Assembly: GCA_024305405.1 (NCBI GenBank)
Contig: JAKNDB010000103.1
Coordinates: 992,001-1,056,000 of the forward strand
Source of the DNA: Dirofilaria immitis
Lineage: Eukaryota; Nematoda; Chromadorea; Rhabditida; Onchocercidae
DNA length: 64,000 bases
Direction: 5' to 3'
The notes below the pieces were generated by a model. That model was not told the DNA's origin. It saw only the letters and a list, made by a program, of their open reading frames with translations, and did no database searches. Below are positions 46,503 through 59,500 of the stretch, piece after piece; the first letter of the stretch is position 1; each line of letters opens with the position of its first letter. Position numbers and translations under genes: made by a program.

Positions 46503-49500
46503 ATGGCATCGTCATTAATTAAAATATTTCGTTTCAGAAAGCACAAAGACTGCGATGATTTCGTAAGTTTATGAGATATAATGATGTTTTACTTGCTTCT
46601 ACAATTTGATTTGAATTCAATATTTGAGTATGGAGCTATCGACTCGGGCTGTTTAAGTAATAAAGCAATTGACTTGGAATATCTGGTCTAATGATAAATG
46701 TGAGAAGCGGTATACAGATTTGATGTTATTGTAGTCACTTATTTAGTTCCTTTCCATCTTTTTTTAGTGGAAAAATACTTAACTGATTTGGGAAAATCAC
46801 TGATTTCCACGTTTGAATTGGAAATCAATTCAGAAACTTACAAGGTTCAAAACATCTACTATGCAATATTAAATTATCATAGTCGAAATTAAGCATTCAG
46901 AATGATTCATTCTCTCGGTGTATGACTTTTAGGAAATTTTCTTAAACTGCATTTAATGGTATGTCGATAGATCATAAATCTTTAGTGACAGATTGAAAGC
47001 CTATATTCGTGTTATTTCTTGCTGTGAAATGAGAAAAATTGAGGTTTATCATTTATATGCATATAATTTTGCTGAGGAAGTCAATTTCTTCTGTTTGATT
47101 TGTCTTTCAAATAAAGTATGCCACCTTGTAAACAAAGCAGAACTCTGCGTTTATCAACCAAACTAAATGTCCTTGCTTGTTGTATATATCGAATAAATAT
47201 TCTTTAAATCTTTTATTGCATTGCGATGTTGTTCATAGACTTATTTTTCATTACAGAACCGTAAAGAGGCCTCTCGTCGTTCTTTACGTTGTTGTTCACC
47301 AATTCCTTCTTGGCGATCCGATAAGGAAGCTATCTACATAAGCGGTGCATCATGGACTCGACCATCAGCGCCGTATTCTGTTATTACAGCACCAAAAAAA
47401 GGAAAACAAATAAGGTCATGTCCTGGAGGGATTTCTATTTTTCCGACTAAATCTAACAACAACAAAAATACGATTCGGTTGAAAACAAGTTTGTTTTATT
47501 TGCTTTTATTGTATTTATTTATTAATTTTTATGTTATATTATCTTCCGTTTGCCTATCTTCTCTTATGTATTTGTAAGTTAATATATAACCGATGTAAAT
47601 ATAACTACTAGACTTTTTCCGTACTAATTCGAGCTAATTATGTTTTACTTCATCATTTATACTTTACTTCATTTAGATATTGTGGATAGATGCATGATCA
47701 GTACAATTTTCTCGAATTCTTCAATTATTACGAATTATCATGCTGATTTCAGAAGTTGTGGGATAGCAGCTGATGTCAGAAATCTAGATGCCGAGATAAA
47801 AACTTCTGAATATGGTAGCGCTGATCCTAGTCCAACAGATAGTTCACAGAGTGCGAATATACCAGTTTTGGAATCCAAAGCTGACGCTGAACTTAAAGCT
47901 GAGGTTTGCTAATTTTAACTAAAAGTGAGGAATAAAGAATACTTTCTCATTTCAGAATTTTGTAAGAAATGGTAATTTTTCGATCACATATGACAAGATA
48001 TGTAGGAAATAAATGGTTTTCATCAAATTTTTATGAATTGAAGTGATTTTGTGCCGATCTTCCTAAACTGAATTTCGCTTTTAGATTCAGAAATACGAAT
48101 TTGAAATACGCAGATTGAGAAAACGTCTTAAAGATGAACGACATTATTTCAAAGGACAAATCATTGCTGTACAGGTATAATGAAAAGTTAATCAGAGTTA
48201 AATCGACGAACTTTTCGACGTTCAAATTGAATTTTATTTTCAAATTTGAGTATCAATTTCAGATGTTATAAAATTAAATTAATGAAAGTTATTGATATTT
48301 ATCCTATTTACTTTGGAAATTTTTTAGTGTTTATTAACCGATCGAGTATTGTACAAAAAAATGCTCGATGCGACAAATTTACTTATTATTTTTCCAGAAA
48401 GAAAAAGATCACATGAGACGTTACTTAGAGAAAGCCAATCGAGCTGTTATGCAGATGCAACGAGGAATCGATCAAGAAAAACGGAAAAATTCAAATCTGA
48501 GGAAGCAACTGCATGAATCAGACATAATTATTGTAAGAAGCGTTTTCTTTTAAAAAAAAAAAAATTATTGCTATATTTTTGTGGGGTAAAGGGTTTAAGA
48601 CAATTTTTTGAGTGTCAGTAGAAATTTTTTCACATTCTGCTTTTAGCATCTGTAATTTGTATATTTTGTTATAAATGTATCAGCACATTTTGGATGTTTG
48701 TTACCGCTCATATTATAGCCTTTTTTCAGATTGGTCTGCAAAATCAACTTAGGAATAATCACTATCGTGAAGTAGAACGTATGGGCAATGTTAGTTGTCC
48801 ATCATGCGGTTTAACGATTGTTGGCGCTGGCGAAGCACTCTGCGCGCTTACACATTCAAATGCAAATCTTTACGATGATTCATTTGTTTCAAATATTGTT
48901 GATGCACTGGATGAAGTGAAAAGTTTCCGTAATAAAAGATGCAGTACACCAGCAATTGCACCATCGCCAAGAACTTCTTCACCATCTATAAAGGTATTTT
49001 TTTCTGCATTTTTGGACTTCAGCTTAAGGGCGTTATCAAATTAGATAGTGCAGTTCTAGATTGGGTTGAATCCCGAAGATTTTGAATTCGAGTATTCAAG
49101 AATTGAATTTTTTATGAATTTAATTACAATATCACTTAATTTTCCATCGAGATTTTAATTTTCTTAGATTTTAAAAATTATAGGTGATATGTCAGAATGA
49201 GAGGGCAGAAGGAAGAAAATAGTGAGGACGAAGTACTTCTGGTCTTAGTGTTGGTTTTCAGGGTGTTAATTTACTTCCGGAACAAATAGTTACAAGTGAA
49301 AAATCATGCGTGAAGTCGCCATGTAGTCCTTTGAAGCGATCGTATTCGGATAGCGAATTACCATCAATGGTTTCAACAGTTGAAGTGGAAAACGGTTCAC
49401 AGGAATGTTTATTGCAAGTAACTCATTTACCAACTCGTGGAGAATTACTCTCAGGAAGCTTGGTTAGTAATTTTTGCAAAATTTATATGAATCACTGAGC

Positions 49501-49986
49501 AATGTAGATACTGGATAGATTTAAGACTAAGACTGCTTCTGAATTTTAGGACTAAGATGCTTCTGAAATTTAGTAAATATGTAATCTTATGGATTCATGA
49601 GAATTGCATCTATAAGCTTATTCAACAATTTTCACAAATTTATTCGTTTACGTGTATCAAGACAAGTTTTATAGGATGGTACCAGTTTTTCGTCAGATGA
49701 AGAAGCGACAACCATTGAACTGCTAGAGAAACAGTTGAGACGTCGTGGTGACAATGTTCGCTTTGTTCCTCCACGGCGAGCCGTTCGACAAGCAACTTTC
49801 CGACGTTTTGGTCGTAATGAATTAAGTGCCTTGGCTGAATTTGACTATTTGCAAAATTTAAGTACTGATGTCAGTGGAATTGCAACCAGTTCAGATTATT
49901 CATCTCCAGAAGGACGCTTGGGATTAGGTAAAGAACGAAGAATGTGTGAAGGTCGGAATTTATGTAAATTAAAAGTCTCGTCTTGA
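46503..49986 (+). CDS. Coiled-coil protein of unknown function
   Basis: I do not recognise this protein. Eight exons join in frame without any correction: 46503-46562, 47257-47414, 47753-47903, 48085-48174, 48398-48532, 48730-48993, 49262-49462 and 49675-49986, giving about 456 residues. The ATG at 46503 is followed by a basic N-terminus (IKIFRFRKHKD) and an arginine- and cysteine-rich stretch (SRRSLRCCSPIPSWR). Residues of about 118-216 are rich in E, K, R, Q and L and should form a coiled coil (for example YEFEIRRLRKRLKDERH). One CPSCG pair follows at about residues 221-224, a possible half zinc site. The remainder is Ser/Pro-rich (SPLKRSYSDSELPS) and ends in a basic tail. Donor-like G|GTAAAG near 49926 could splice onward to a 14-nt microexon at about 50165-50178, so the C-terminus is uncertain. 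Architecture suggests a cytoskeletal or scaffold role, by inference only. Confidence 0.75.
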
Positions 49987-50575
49987 TTTATGTAGAACTG
50001 TTTTTGTAATCATAATGAGGGTCAAAATCCTCACTATCAGATGTGCTTAATGTCTATAATGATATTCTGTTGTTATAAATTTATTTTTACTACTTACTGC
50101 TGTTTCTTTATTTTCTATATTTGCTGTTAATATTTTCTTATTTTTTTGGATTTACTTCAAGCAATGCAAGATTCAGTAAGTTACTCTTTATAATATATAA
50201 TTCTAAATTATTCTAATGATTCTAAAATTCTTGTAAAGATAGCCAATTAAGGAACATCCAAAATTTTTACATCTGTGTATATTTATTCCACTGCACCCTA
50301 AAATAAAACAAATCTGCGATATTTGTCAAGTCAGATAATCGTGGTTTTTTAAGATATCGAATTGATGGAAAAGCAGTTAATGTTACATAATTTATTACAC
50401 AAAATTCTGCATGTTTCCTTGATTTTTTATTACAACTAGCTGATATTTATTTTTCATTATTTCTTTTCTAACTCTTGATTTTTTATATTGTCGTCGTGCC
50501 TGCTGTCAAAGTCATATCATTTGTTCGAACACGTTAAGAGAGAAGAAATATTTTTTTAGATTTTCAAAATAACAT
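49987..50575. other. Intergenic space between two convergent genes
   Basis: Lies between the 3' end of the coiled-coil gene and the 3' end of eme-1. It contains the possible microexon CAATGCAAGATTCA (about 50165-50178), flanked by CAAG and GTAAGT. Nothing else is supported. Confidence 0.45.
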
Positions 50576-53500
50576 TCAATTTTCATCGATAATTTCAGTA
50601 CCATTCATGCTTGTAAGCATCAAATAGATTTTACGCGCTAGCACTGGTCCAATTCTTTACCACAGTCCATCTTTATATCAGCTAAAAATTTTATTCCTTC
50701 TTTCATTGACATCGTTTTTAATCTGTAAATTTTCAATAATTTCTAGGATGTTTAAATCTCTAAAAATTCCATTTTCGGTAAAGTTCTATATGATTTTCGT
50801 ATGGAATTGTTCTAGATATTTTGGAATTGGAAAATTTCTTCTAAAGTTTATATCTGATGAAGATATTTTGAACTTTCTTTTGAATTAAAAGACTTTTGAT
50901 ACAGCTTATTTTGCAGTAAACAAACTTACAATTCCGAAAGAACATGTGGGTTCGGGAACGTATTTACAATTGTCCGTTGAGCATCGGTTCCCATTCGATG
51001 TATCTGGCTTAACATTTTCATCCACCAATCAGATACGATGGATGAATTATCACCCTAAATTACAAATTTAACTAGAGAAGGATTTCAATTTCTGACTGAA
51101 TTTTTTTGTGTCTCAGAATTTTTATCTTTATAGATGGCCTTAATGGTTGTTCAATTTTAATGTATTTGAAAGGGAAATGATTTGTCCTTAAAATCCCGAG
51201 ATATATGAAAAATTTTTCTTGGGAAACGACTGATAGTAAATTTAGAAATAAAAATTATTTCTAGCAAATTCAATTTATTTAAAATCATGTCATTATACTT
51301 TCACAAAAGATTTTATTGGATGTTAGTAATTGTAAAAGAGGGGATTGAAATTATCGTAGACATAGTGCTCGTAATGAGAATAAAAAATTGGAGATGAAAT
51401 TAATAACGGATCAAATCTTCCTTACTTCCGTGATGCCTTTTTCGATATTTACAATCGGCAAAACTTGTTCCTTCAAGCGGTTTTCGTTTCGCGCAATGGA
51501 TCGATGCATTTGAGCAATAAGTAAAGCATATTCTTCAGCTTTTAGGACAAAACGAGTTTGGGCTCGGAAACGTTCAAAAATCTCCAAAACAAAATCTGCC
51601 ACCTGAAAAATGTGTTAGTTTGAAATTTTCCTTCAAAATGACTTTTTGTATGTTCATATACTTCCATATAATTTGATTAATTACTCTATACTAATTTAAA
51701 ATCCCCGTAATTGCCTAAACTAGCGGTATCTCTCATTTTCTTTTTTCAAGTTTCAATTATGCTAAGACTTCATAATGAGAAATGTATTAATTATATTTAC
51801 TTGTTCTTTTCCCAATTTTAGCAAGCCATGAACAATAACGGTAAGTTGTGGTGATGGGAATGGATACTTTTTCATGCTCTCTTCAATAAATCCTGCAATT
51901 TCTTCAGCTGATTTGAACTGATCGTAGCGTTGCGCACTCATTGATAGAATGCAGAACTGCTCGTATGTCTGCAAAATTTCTTGTGAAAAAATTATCAAAT
52001 ATTAAAACTGATCAGAACTATATTCACTGATGCAATCAATGTGATTACAGTTGAATAACCTGTATTCGATAAACAAAACCTTCCGCTTCTGAAAAAATTG
52101 TAAATATTCAATGAATGTTTAACGATTAATATTATAAAATATAAATATTAAACTGAAACCAGAACTATAACATACAATAAATGAACGCTGACGCGTTTCC
52201 TGGCATGCAGACTCTGCATATCGGTACGATGGAACACTAATTTTTAAAAAACGTTAATAACCTAATATACTTCAAAATGTTACTAAAGTGCATGCAGTTT
52301 TCAGGATGTTTTTGCCATTTGATATTGCTGTTAAATATTTTCAATAATTTGAAAACAATTGATAACTTCATTATCAGTAAATAGTGAAAAAATTGGGGAT
52401 AAATTAATTTAAAGAGAAGCAAATTAGGTAATGCAGAAACGAGCCAATTTCTCTCCACGAATAAATGCGTCATTTTCCACCTTTCCTTGCAAAATTTTTC
52501 TTTTCCAACAGACTGTCATGCCACTTCCATCGAAAAGGAGTTGATTACGGATGCCACGGTCTTCGAATATCTTCATGGTCGCTACATCTAGATTTTCTAT
52601 AACATAAAACAATAATGAAGAGAACTTCTTCTAAATCCTGGATAATCATAATTATGAGAATATTGTAGTCTCATTTATGAAACATTTATAATAATAAAGA
52701 AATCATATCAAAGATTCTTTTTCATCACATCAATAATTTTAAGGGCGAATTTTAAGAAACAGTAAGGATAGAGACAACCGAAAAATATATTAATGCCTAA
52801 TTTGCTACGAATTTTTATTTTCAAGTATATAACGTGTTACGAAATCGTACTTGTACTCCAATGATAACTAACGATTGATATGCTATCATGCTTTTAAAAT
52901 AAAATAACTATCTAATACAACAGATGCTAAACGAAACTGACACCTAATCTCTCAATCATGTTATTAATTGATGAGAACATACCTACTGCGGCAAGTAAAT
53001 CCAAACTGATAATACAGAACAGATTCTGTTCACACTTTGTTTTTTCGCTGCAGATACTTCTCGTTCAAATCTGGCCAACTGTTTCTCGATCTCAATTCGT
53101 TTCTGAAGTCCGAAATGCGTATGTTCACGACGATTTGGTCAAATTTTTAAAGTGGCTAATGTAATTTATCAAAATTTAGTAATATTATTTTTTTGTTTAG
53201 TTAGTAACTGTTCCGCAAAATAACTTATTCTCTTTTTAAACATGAAAGAAGCTACTTGGAATTCTTTTGCCTTTTTCTGGAATATGGGAAGTACGGCACA
53301 TCTTACTGGCTTATGATAAGTTCTAATTCTCAATCGTAGAAGAAAATTGAATTAACCTTCTTTTCCAATCTTTCTTGTTTCTTCTTTTGTTTGGCTTCCT
53401 CTTTTGCAGCCTGAATTATTTGTCTTTAATTCAGAGCTAATTATTTATTATTAATTAAATTTAGCACACATAATTGCATTATTCAAGGTTATAAATTTGA

Positions 53501-54860
53501 TATAAATTCTAGCAACTATAATATATTTCAGGAATGATTATTAATTCTTATTCAATACTTCTAGGATTTTCAAAGAAATTAATAGGCTTGATTTTAGACA
53601 TTCCTTCGCCTGAGAATTTAAGTGAGGCTTTCATAACATCATTTATAATAATAATAATGATTTCATACTACCATAACAGTATTTAAAAGAATAGTTCAAA
53701 GCTTTGAATTATTACGAAAAATAAACTAAATCTGAACAAATATATCTTCCAGGATTTCTCTTTTTCATTCCAATTCTTCAATTTTTTATTTACAATCATA
53801 TTAATATAAATTAAATGTTTAGTTTCAATCATAAAAAATAGCATAAAATATATATTCATATATATTGAAAATCATGAATTATAACCTCTTCAGCGTTTAT
53901 TTCATCTTTTGTTCTCTTCCTTCTTTTTTGTCCATACACGCACCATCAGAAACTGAACGTGCTATGCATATCGATGGAGTTCTCTTCTCAGAAGAAGTTG
54001 AAGATGTTATGAATTCATTAGCAGTTAGTAGAGTTTCTTTGAATAATGGTGATGATAGTACAGGTTGCGAGAATGATTCATGGCTGTACCAATTTGCAAA
54101 GTCCCCACATTCGGGTGTTTCATCTAATCCATTCTCATTAGAAACATTCAATTCATCGTCTGAAGAAGCCGAATCCAGAAATGCGGCATCATCTAAGTAT
54201 TCCTCTAGCAATGCTTGATTGTGAACGTCATTATTAAGAAATTTCGGATTGAATGGGATCTGTTCTCCTTCAGTTTCTTTCACATCTCGAACATTGTGTT
54301 CGGGAATTTTTTTGTCTCTATCTGAAGAAAACAAAGTATTCAAGAAAAATGTTCGAAAAAAATTGTAAATTTTCCTTTAAAACTGCACAATATAGATGAG
54401 TGTGAAAAATTTAGTGATAAAATAAAAATTAAATGCCTACAACAGTATTAGCTATTAATAGAATCTAGTAACCTACAAATATAAGGAAAATAGTCCAGAT
54501 ATGAAGTAGACAATCTAAATAAGTAACATATGGTGCAATGATCGAAATCCGCAAATTCAAGATAATCAATCAGAAAGCTTTGACATACTATTCGTTCATA
54601 TAGTGAAAATAAATTAGCCAAAATTTGATATAGCTAATTTATAAGAACGGAGAAAATTGGCCATCAATTTTACATTTTAAATTCGTACCCATGTAATAGA
54701 TCATAAGACTATATATTATTCTTAGGTAAATGAAAATGAATGAAAAATGCAAATAATTAAAATAATACTAACCATATTTTAGTATATTCGGACGACTTGA
54801 CTGGCCTTTGAACCCATTTCCATCTTCATCCTCACTTATCACTATTACACTGTCATCCAT
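50576..54860 (-). CDS. eme-1: EME1-like subunit of MUS81 endonuclease
   Basis: EME1 pairs with MUS81 in the nucleus to cut branched recombination intermediates and stalled forks. Exons: 54860-54773 (ATG, MDDSVIVISEDEDG), 54321-53886, 53410-53357, 53102-52983, 52596-about 52441, probably 52236-52176, 52088-52060, 51968-51801, 51602-51426, 51054-50930 and 50722-50576. The acidic N-terminus, a lysine-rich coiled region (AAKEEAKQKKKQERLEKK) and FCIISLDLLAAVENLD with VCWKRK follow the EME1 order. AEGFVYRIQTYEQF aligns with the human AEEALVDLQLH region. The C-terminal helix-hairpin-helix part has TIVNTFPNPHVL, GIKFLADIK and IGPVLARKIYLML, matching human VVNAYPSPQLL and IGPELSRRIYLQM. As known for EME1, no catalytic ERKxxxD motif is seen. 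Three single-base shifts (53934-53939, 53040-53045, 50655-50657) break it. The 52.1-52.5 kb part is unresolved. Confidence 0.85.
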
Positions 54861-55810
54861 GCTAGCTAATCTTAATAAATTATAGCATTATTATTTGATG
54901 GCTTACATATACAATTATGTGATAGAAAGAAATTAATTCTAATTAACGTATATAACTAGTCGTACGTTACTATATATCGTGTATTAATAGGCCAATCCTA
55001 AACGACGTATACTTAGTCATAAATTAACATGCTAATTCTAAATGGCATGTACACCTAATCATGAGTTAATACAAGGCGGAAATAATGAGTGAAGAGCATT
55101 ACTGTTCTGTGGTTTACGTGTATAGTTAAGAGATAAAAAAATCAAACGTAAAATAATGTGGCGTATATCCATATGTACGTAATACAATGGAACGAGAGAG
55201 GGAGAAAGGGAAAGGGAGAGAGAGAAAAGAATAAAAAAATGAAAACTTTTCAGGAAGGAATTCATAATTCGCGCTCAATGATATGAATAAGAGGAAAGAG
55301 CATTATTGCTATTGCAGCGCTGTTTACACAATTTTAATTTTTATTTAATTTTCTTTCTAATTTAATTTAATTTGCATAATTTGTTCTAATTCGACTTAAT
55401 TTAATTAAATTAATCGAATTAAAGTCAATCCATTTTAATTCAATTAAATGTTAGTTAAATTTAATTTTATTTAGTTTAATTTAATTTAAATTTATTACGC
55501 AATGTTTGCATCTATTTTCCTCAATTATCTTTACACGACTAATTTCATTATTATTCCTCTGTCAAAATAATTCATTCTATGCTACCTAATGAATATATTA
55601 TATTGTACATAATATAAAATAATAAATTGTAATTTATATAAAGTATAAATCCCTAATAAAACTTAATTAATTATTTTTAATTATTAATTCTGTTGCAAAG
55701 ACCTTTCTTATTAACAATGATATTGTTTGAATGGGAATATATTTTTCTAGAAAATTCTAACTTTTCGAGAAATTTATTGAGTTTTGTGATTCATGCGAAA
55801 GATAGATCGA

Positions 55811-55859
<49 letters not shown>

Positions 55860-56543
55860 AAGAAGTAAAAAGTTGAATCTAAAATAGAGAATATGTAATA
55901 TTAAATGAAATACTTAATGTATATCATTTATAAAAATTGAGTCAATAGATCAATATGAGTTAAACTGAAGAAATAACGGCCAAGAAAGTTCAAACCAAAG
56001 AATAATAGTCTTACGACTAATTCGATTGTGATGTTATGCTTTATAATCGAAATAATTTCCAGAAATCATTAAATTTACTTCATTTTATTAGTTAATCAAG
56101 CAATTTATGCAAATATAAATTGATCTCATTTTTCTATCATAAAAGCAACTGTTTGTTATATTTAATATTCAATGTTAAATCGTTGTTTTCTTTACTCGCA
56201 CTAAAAGGTTTATGACAAATTTCCTCTATCAAGTTGTTTCGCAGATTTTTGTGATAGTTTCGAACAAGTTTTTGTTCTTCCAATGACTAGTAATTAATTA
56301 GAAATAATTAATAAAGACGGCTGGTATAAGGAATTGTATCAGTTAAACTATCAAAATGTTATCACTTCTATCTCCTCTTTTCTCCTAAATTAATTTTGCC
56401 ATTGCTTAAATTTTTCTTTTCTGCTATAATTATTTAAACTTTGGGGGAAAGTTAACCATTAATTATCTAATTAAATAAATATGTATCATATAAATTAATA
56501 AAATTTAAGTCCAAGGTTGGAAATTAATTTTCAGATGTATTAG
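54861..56543. other. Intergenic space between eme-1 and the flippase gene
   Basis: This is the shared 5' side of two divergent genes. It holds a GA-rich run (about 55193-55230), a TTTAATTTAA-type low-complexity stretch (about 55325-55500) and a pure GA run (55814-55855). The first exon and start codon of the flippase should lie here or in its last part, but no convincing candidate was found. Confidence 0.5.
55814..55855. repeat. (GA)n microsatellite
   Basis: About twenty uninterrupted GA dinucleotides in the space upstream of the flippase exons. Confidence 0.92.
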
Positions 56544-59500
56544 CGTCAAAAGCGGCATCCTACACCTTCACATATAATTATTGGAGAGGCAGATTGGAAA
56601 ACATCAAATTATGTTTCAACAACAAAGTATAATGTAATCACATTTTTGCCCCTATTTTTATTTTATCAATTCAAAACATTCGGAAATATGTTCTTTCTTA
56701 TGATATGTATTGTACAGGTTGGTAAAAGTTCTATTATTTTGTTTGCTTATTATTTTATTGTATTATCATTTGCATACTTATTTGTGATTAACTAATTGTT
56801 AGTATTTTTAGTATTAGAGGAACAAAAAAAAAACCGCATTTTCTTATTGTAGTAATATTTATTTATTATTTCAAACCATTCATATATTTGTTGACTGCTT
56901 ATTTATTATTATTAATTATAGTAATAATAATAAGTGAATACTTTGAATCAGCCAAACGAAAGATTCAATAAAAATTCTTATTAGATAATGTTCTTGTTTA
57001 ACAATTAATGTGATAAATGTTTTATCTATTATGAAAATATAAATATTAAATAAAATTTACTGCTACAAAAGACGATCAGATTAATTGTTGGATATGTATT
57101 TCAACGAATTCCATTCGCATTAATTGTGCATACAATTTCCTTATTGTATTAGCATTTATTTATTTTTCGAAAAGTTGTAATAATTTTTGTGTTTTTTCTT
57201 CTTCTTTCTTATTTTTATTTTATCGATGTATAATTTTAGTTTTTCCCAAATTTGAATCCATACGGTACGAATACAACCATTGCACCCTTGTTTTTATTAT
57301 TCTGGCAGCTGCAGCAAAGGAAATTTTTGAAGATTTAGTGAGATGATTTGTATTATTCTTCTTTGATATTTATTATCAGATGAAAGGAATTCATTTAATA
57401 ATCATTTCAAACATTTCAAGCTATAATTATTCCGGGAATTAATTAATTAATTATCATTTTATTCACTTTGGTTTTCCTCATTCTTCTTCTTATCATTTTT
57501 CAATCGATAAAAATTATCATTGTTACGGTTTTTTCAATAAAATTATTTTAAAACATATTTATTAAAAATTTGATTTCAATTTTTGAAAATTGAAGAGACG
57601 TTTGATAGCAGATCGTCGTGTAAATCGACAACTTGTACTAATTTGTAAGGAAGATGAGAAAAGAAAAAGTTGGAAGTGGAAAAGCATTCATTGGGCTCAA
57701 GTTCTATTTTAAATTATCCATTTTAAAAATGTTCAAATTTTTATATCTAAATTATCGAAATTATTTATGTCAAATATATGAAAACATTTTTATTCTTACA
57801 TTATATTTATATGAAAATAATTTTCGATCGCAAAAAGAAAAAAATTAGAAAAGTTTAGAATTCTTTTGATTCTAAGAGAGAGAGAGAGAGAAAAGACAGA
57901 GAGAGAGAAAAATGAAATACCTCAAAAATTTTTGCTTTTTAATTTATATTTCCAGCAAAATATTCAAATATATTAATTTCTTGGGTCTTCGGATTGTCAG
58001 CTTTATATTTTTAGTTAAAGGTTGGTCAAGTAGTGAAAATTATGAAAAACGAAGCTATTCCTGCGGATATTGTATTACTTTCATCTAGTGAACCAGCTGG
58101 TATGGCATATATTGAAACGAGTAATTTGGATGGCGAGACGAACCTTAAAATTCGCCAAGCTTTACCAATAACTGCTTGGATAATTGATGATAATTCAGCT
58201 ATGGTAGATTTTATTACGATAGTTTGTATCATATCATCGAAAATTCGATCCGTATTACGGAAAAAGTAAAATCAAATTAAATAAACTAGAAATTAAATAA
58301 ATCAGAAATAATTATGATAATGAACGTACTATTGTGTCATCATTACATTTATTATCATAACATTCAATTCAATTCATATTTTAGAGTTAGAGTAATTAAA
58401 ACAATTTTAATAATTCTAAGTAAATTTTTAAATACCTCCAAGCTATTTCCAACTTTTATTTATGATAACTTACGCATGTCATTTTTAAGATATTCAAATT
58501 CTTTGACTTAGGATTAATTTATTCAATTTGATTTAATTTAATTCAAAAACTTCATATTAATTTGCCAACAAAGAAATTCCGAATTAAAGTGCCATTTTCA
58601 TTTAGGCATTATGTTCATCTTCATCGATAGTGGAATGTGATCCACCAAGTTCAGCATTGTACAAATTCCATGGTGTTATCAAAATTAACAACTTGTTCAA
58701 AATCTTGAAAAAGGAAATGATGACGAAAATCCTAAAATGGATTATTCCCTCGGTTTGTTGGTTTACTTCTAAATAGCCAAGCAATGTTTCATTTATTGAA
58801 ATAATACATAATTAATTAATGGAAGAAATAAAAACTTTTAAAAATTCAACTTCCGTTCTTTTATCAAATGATTATAAATGCGTTTGATCAGTTAATTGTA
58901 AATTTGATTTTTTTAATTTACAATTAACGATTTATGTCATCTTTATTGTTGTTGTATTTTTTTGTCCATTGAAATATCGTTCATTATAATACGAATTTTT
59001 CTAACTGATTTATTTAAAATATTTGATTCACTTAGACTATAAAATAGAATGATGAACTGTATAATGGAAAGTTCAAAAAAAAATTCAAACTGCTTAAATT
59101 ACTATTCTCAAATGTATAGATAATAACGAATCAAGTTTTTTAATAATTTGCATCAATTAAAATATACTTTTTAATGAGAGACAGCAATAAATTAAATTTG
59201 AATAGCTAAATAAATAGTCTACATAGAACAAATTTCTTGAAAAGAAAATATTCAGATGTCTAATAATGATTTAAGATAACGATATATTACTTTAAATAAT
59301 TTTTGAAAATAAAGTAGCAGCAAAAGTTTTTTTCTATTAAAATTTTTGCGTATAAATTTAATTTTCCGATTTTAAATTTGTTTAATATTATGTTATTCAT
59401 CTTGGCTCTTGGCTAGCATATAACACTACTATAATCTATTTTAGTTCTATATAATTTTTCGGAGAAACAAAACTCGTTCCTTCTGCATAATTAATTTATG

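Noticed and set aside
53865..54218. 117-codon plus-strand frame with a signal-like start
   Set aside because: It is the antisense of the acidic N-terminal exon of eme-1, whose minus-strand frame joins well to neighbouring exons.
57240..57244. Suspected missing T in the flippase exon beginning with five Ts
   Set aside because: Using the better donor G|GTAAAAG at 56722 for the previous exon leaves one base and restores phase, so no indel is needed here.
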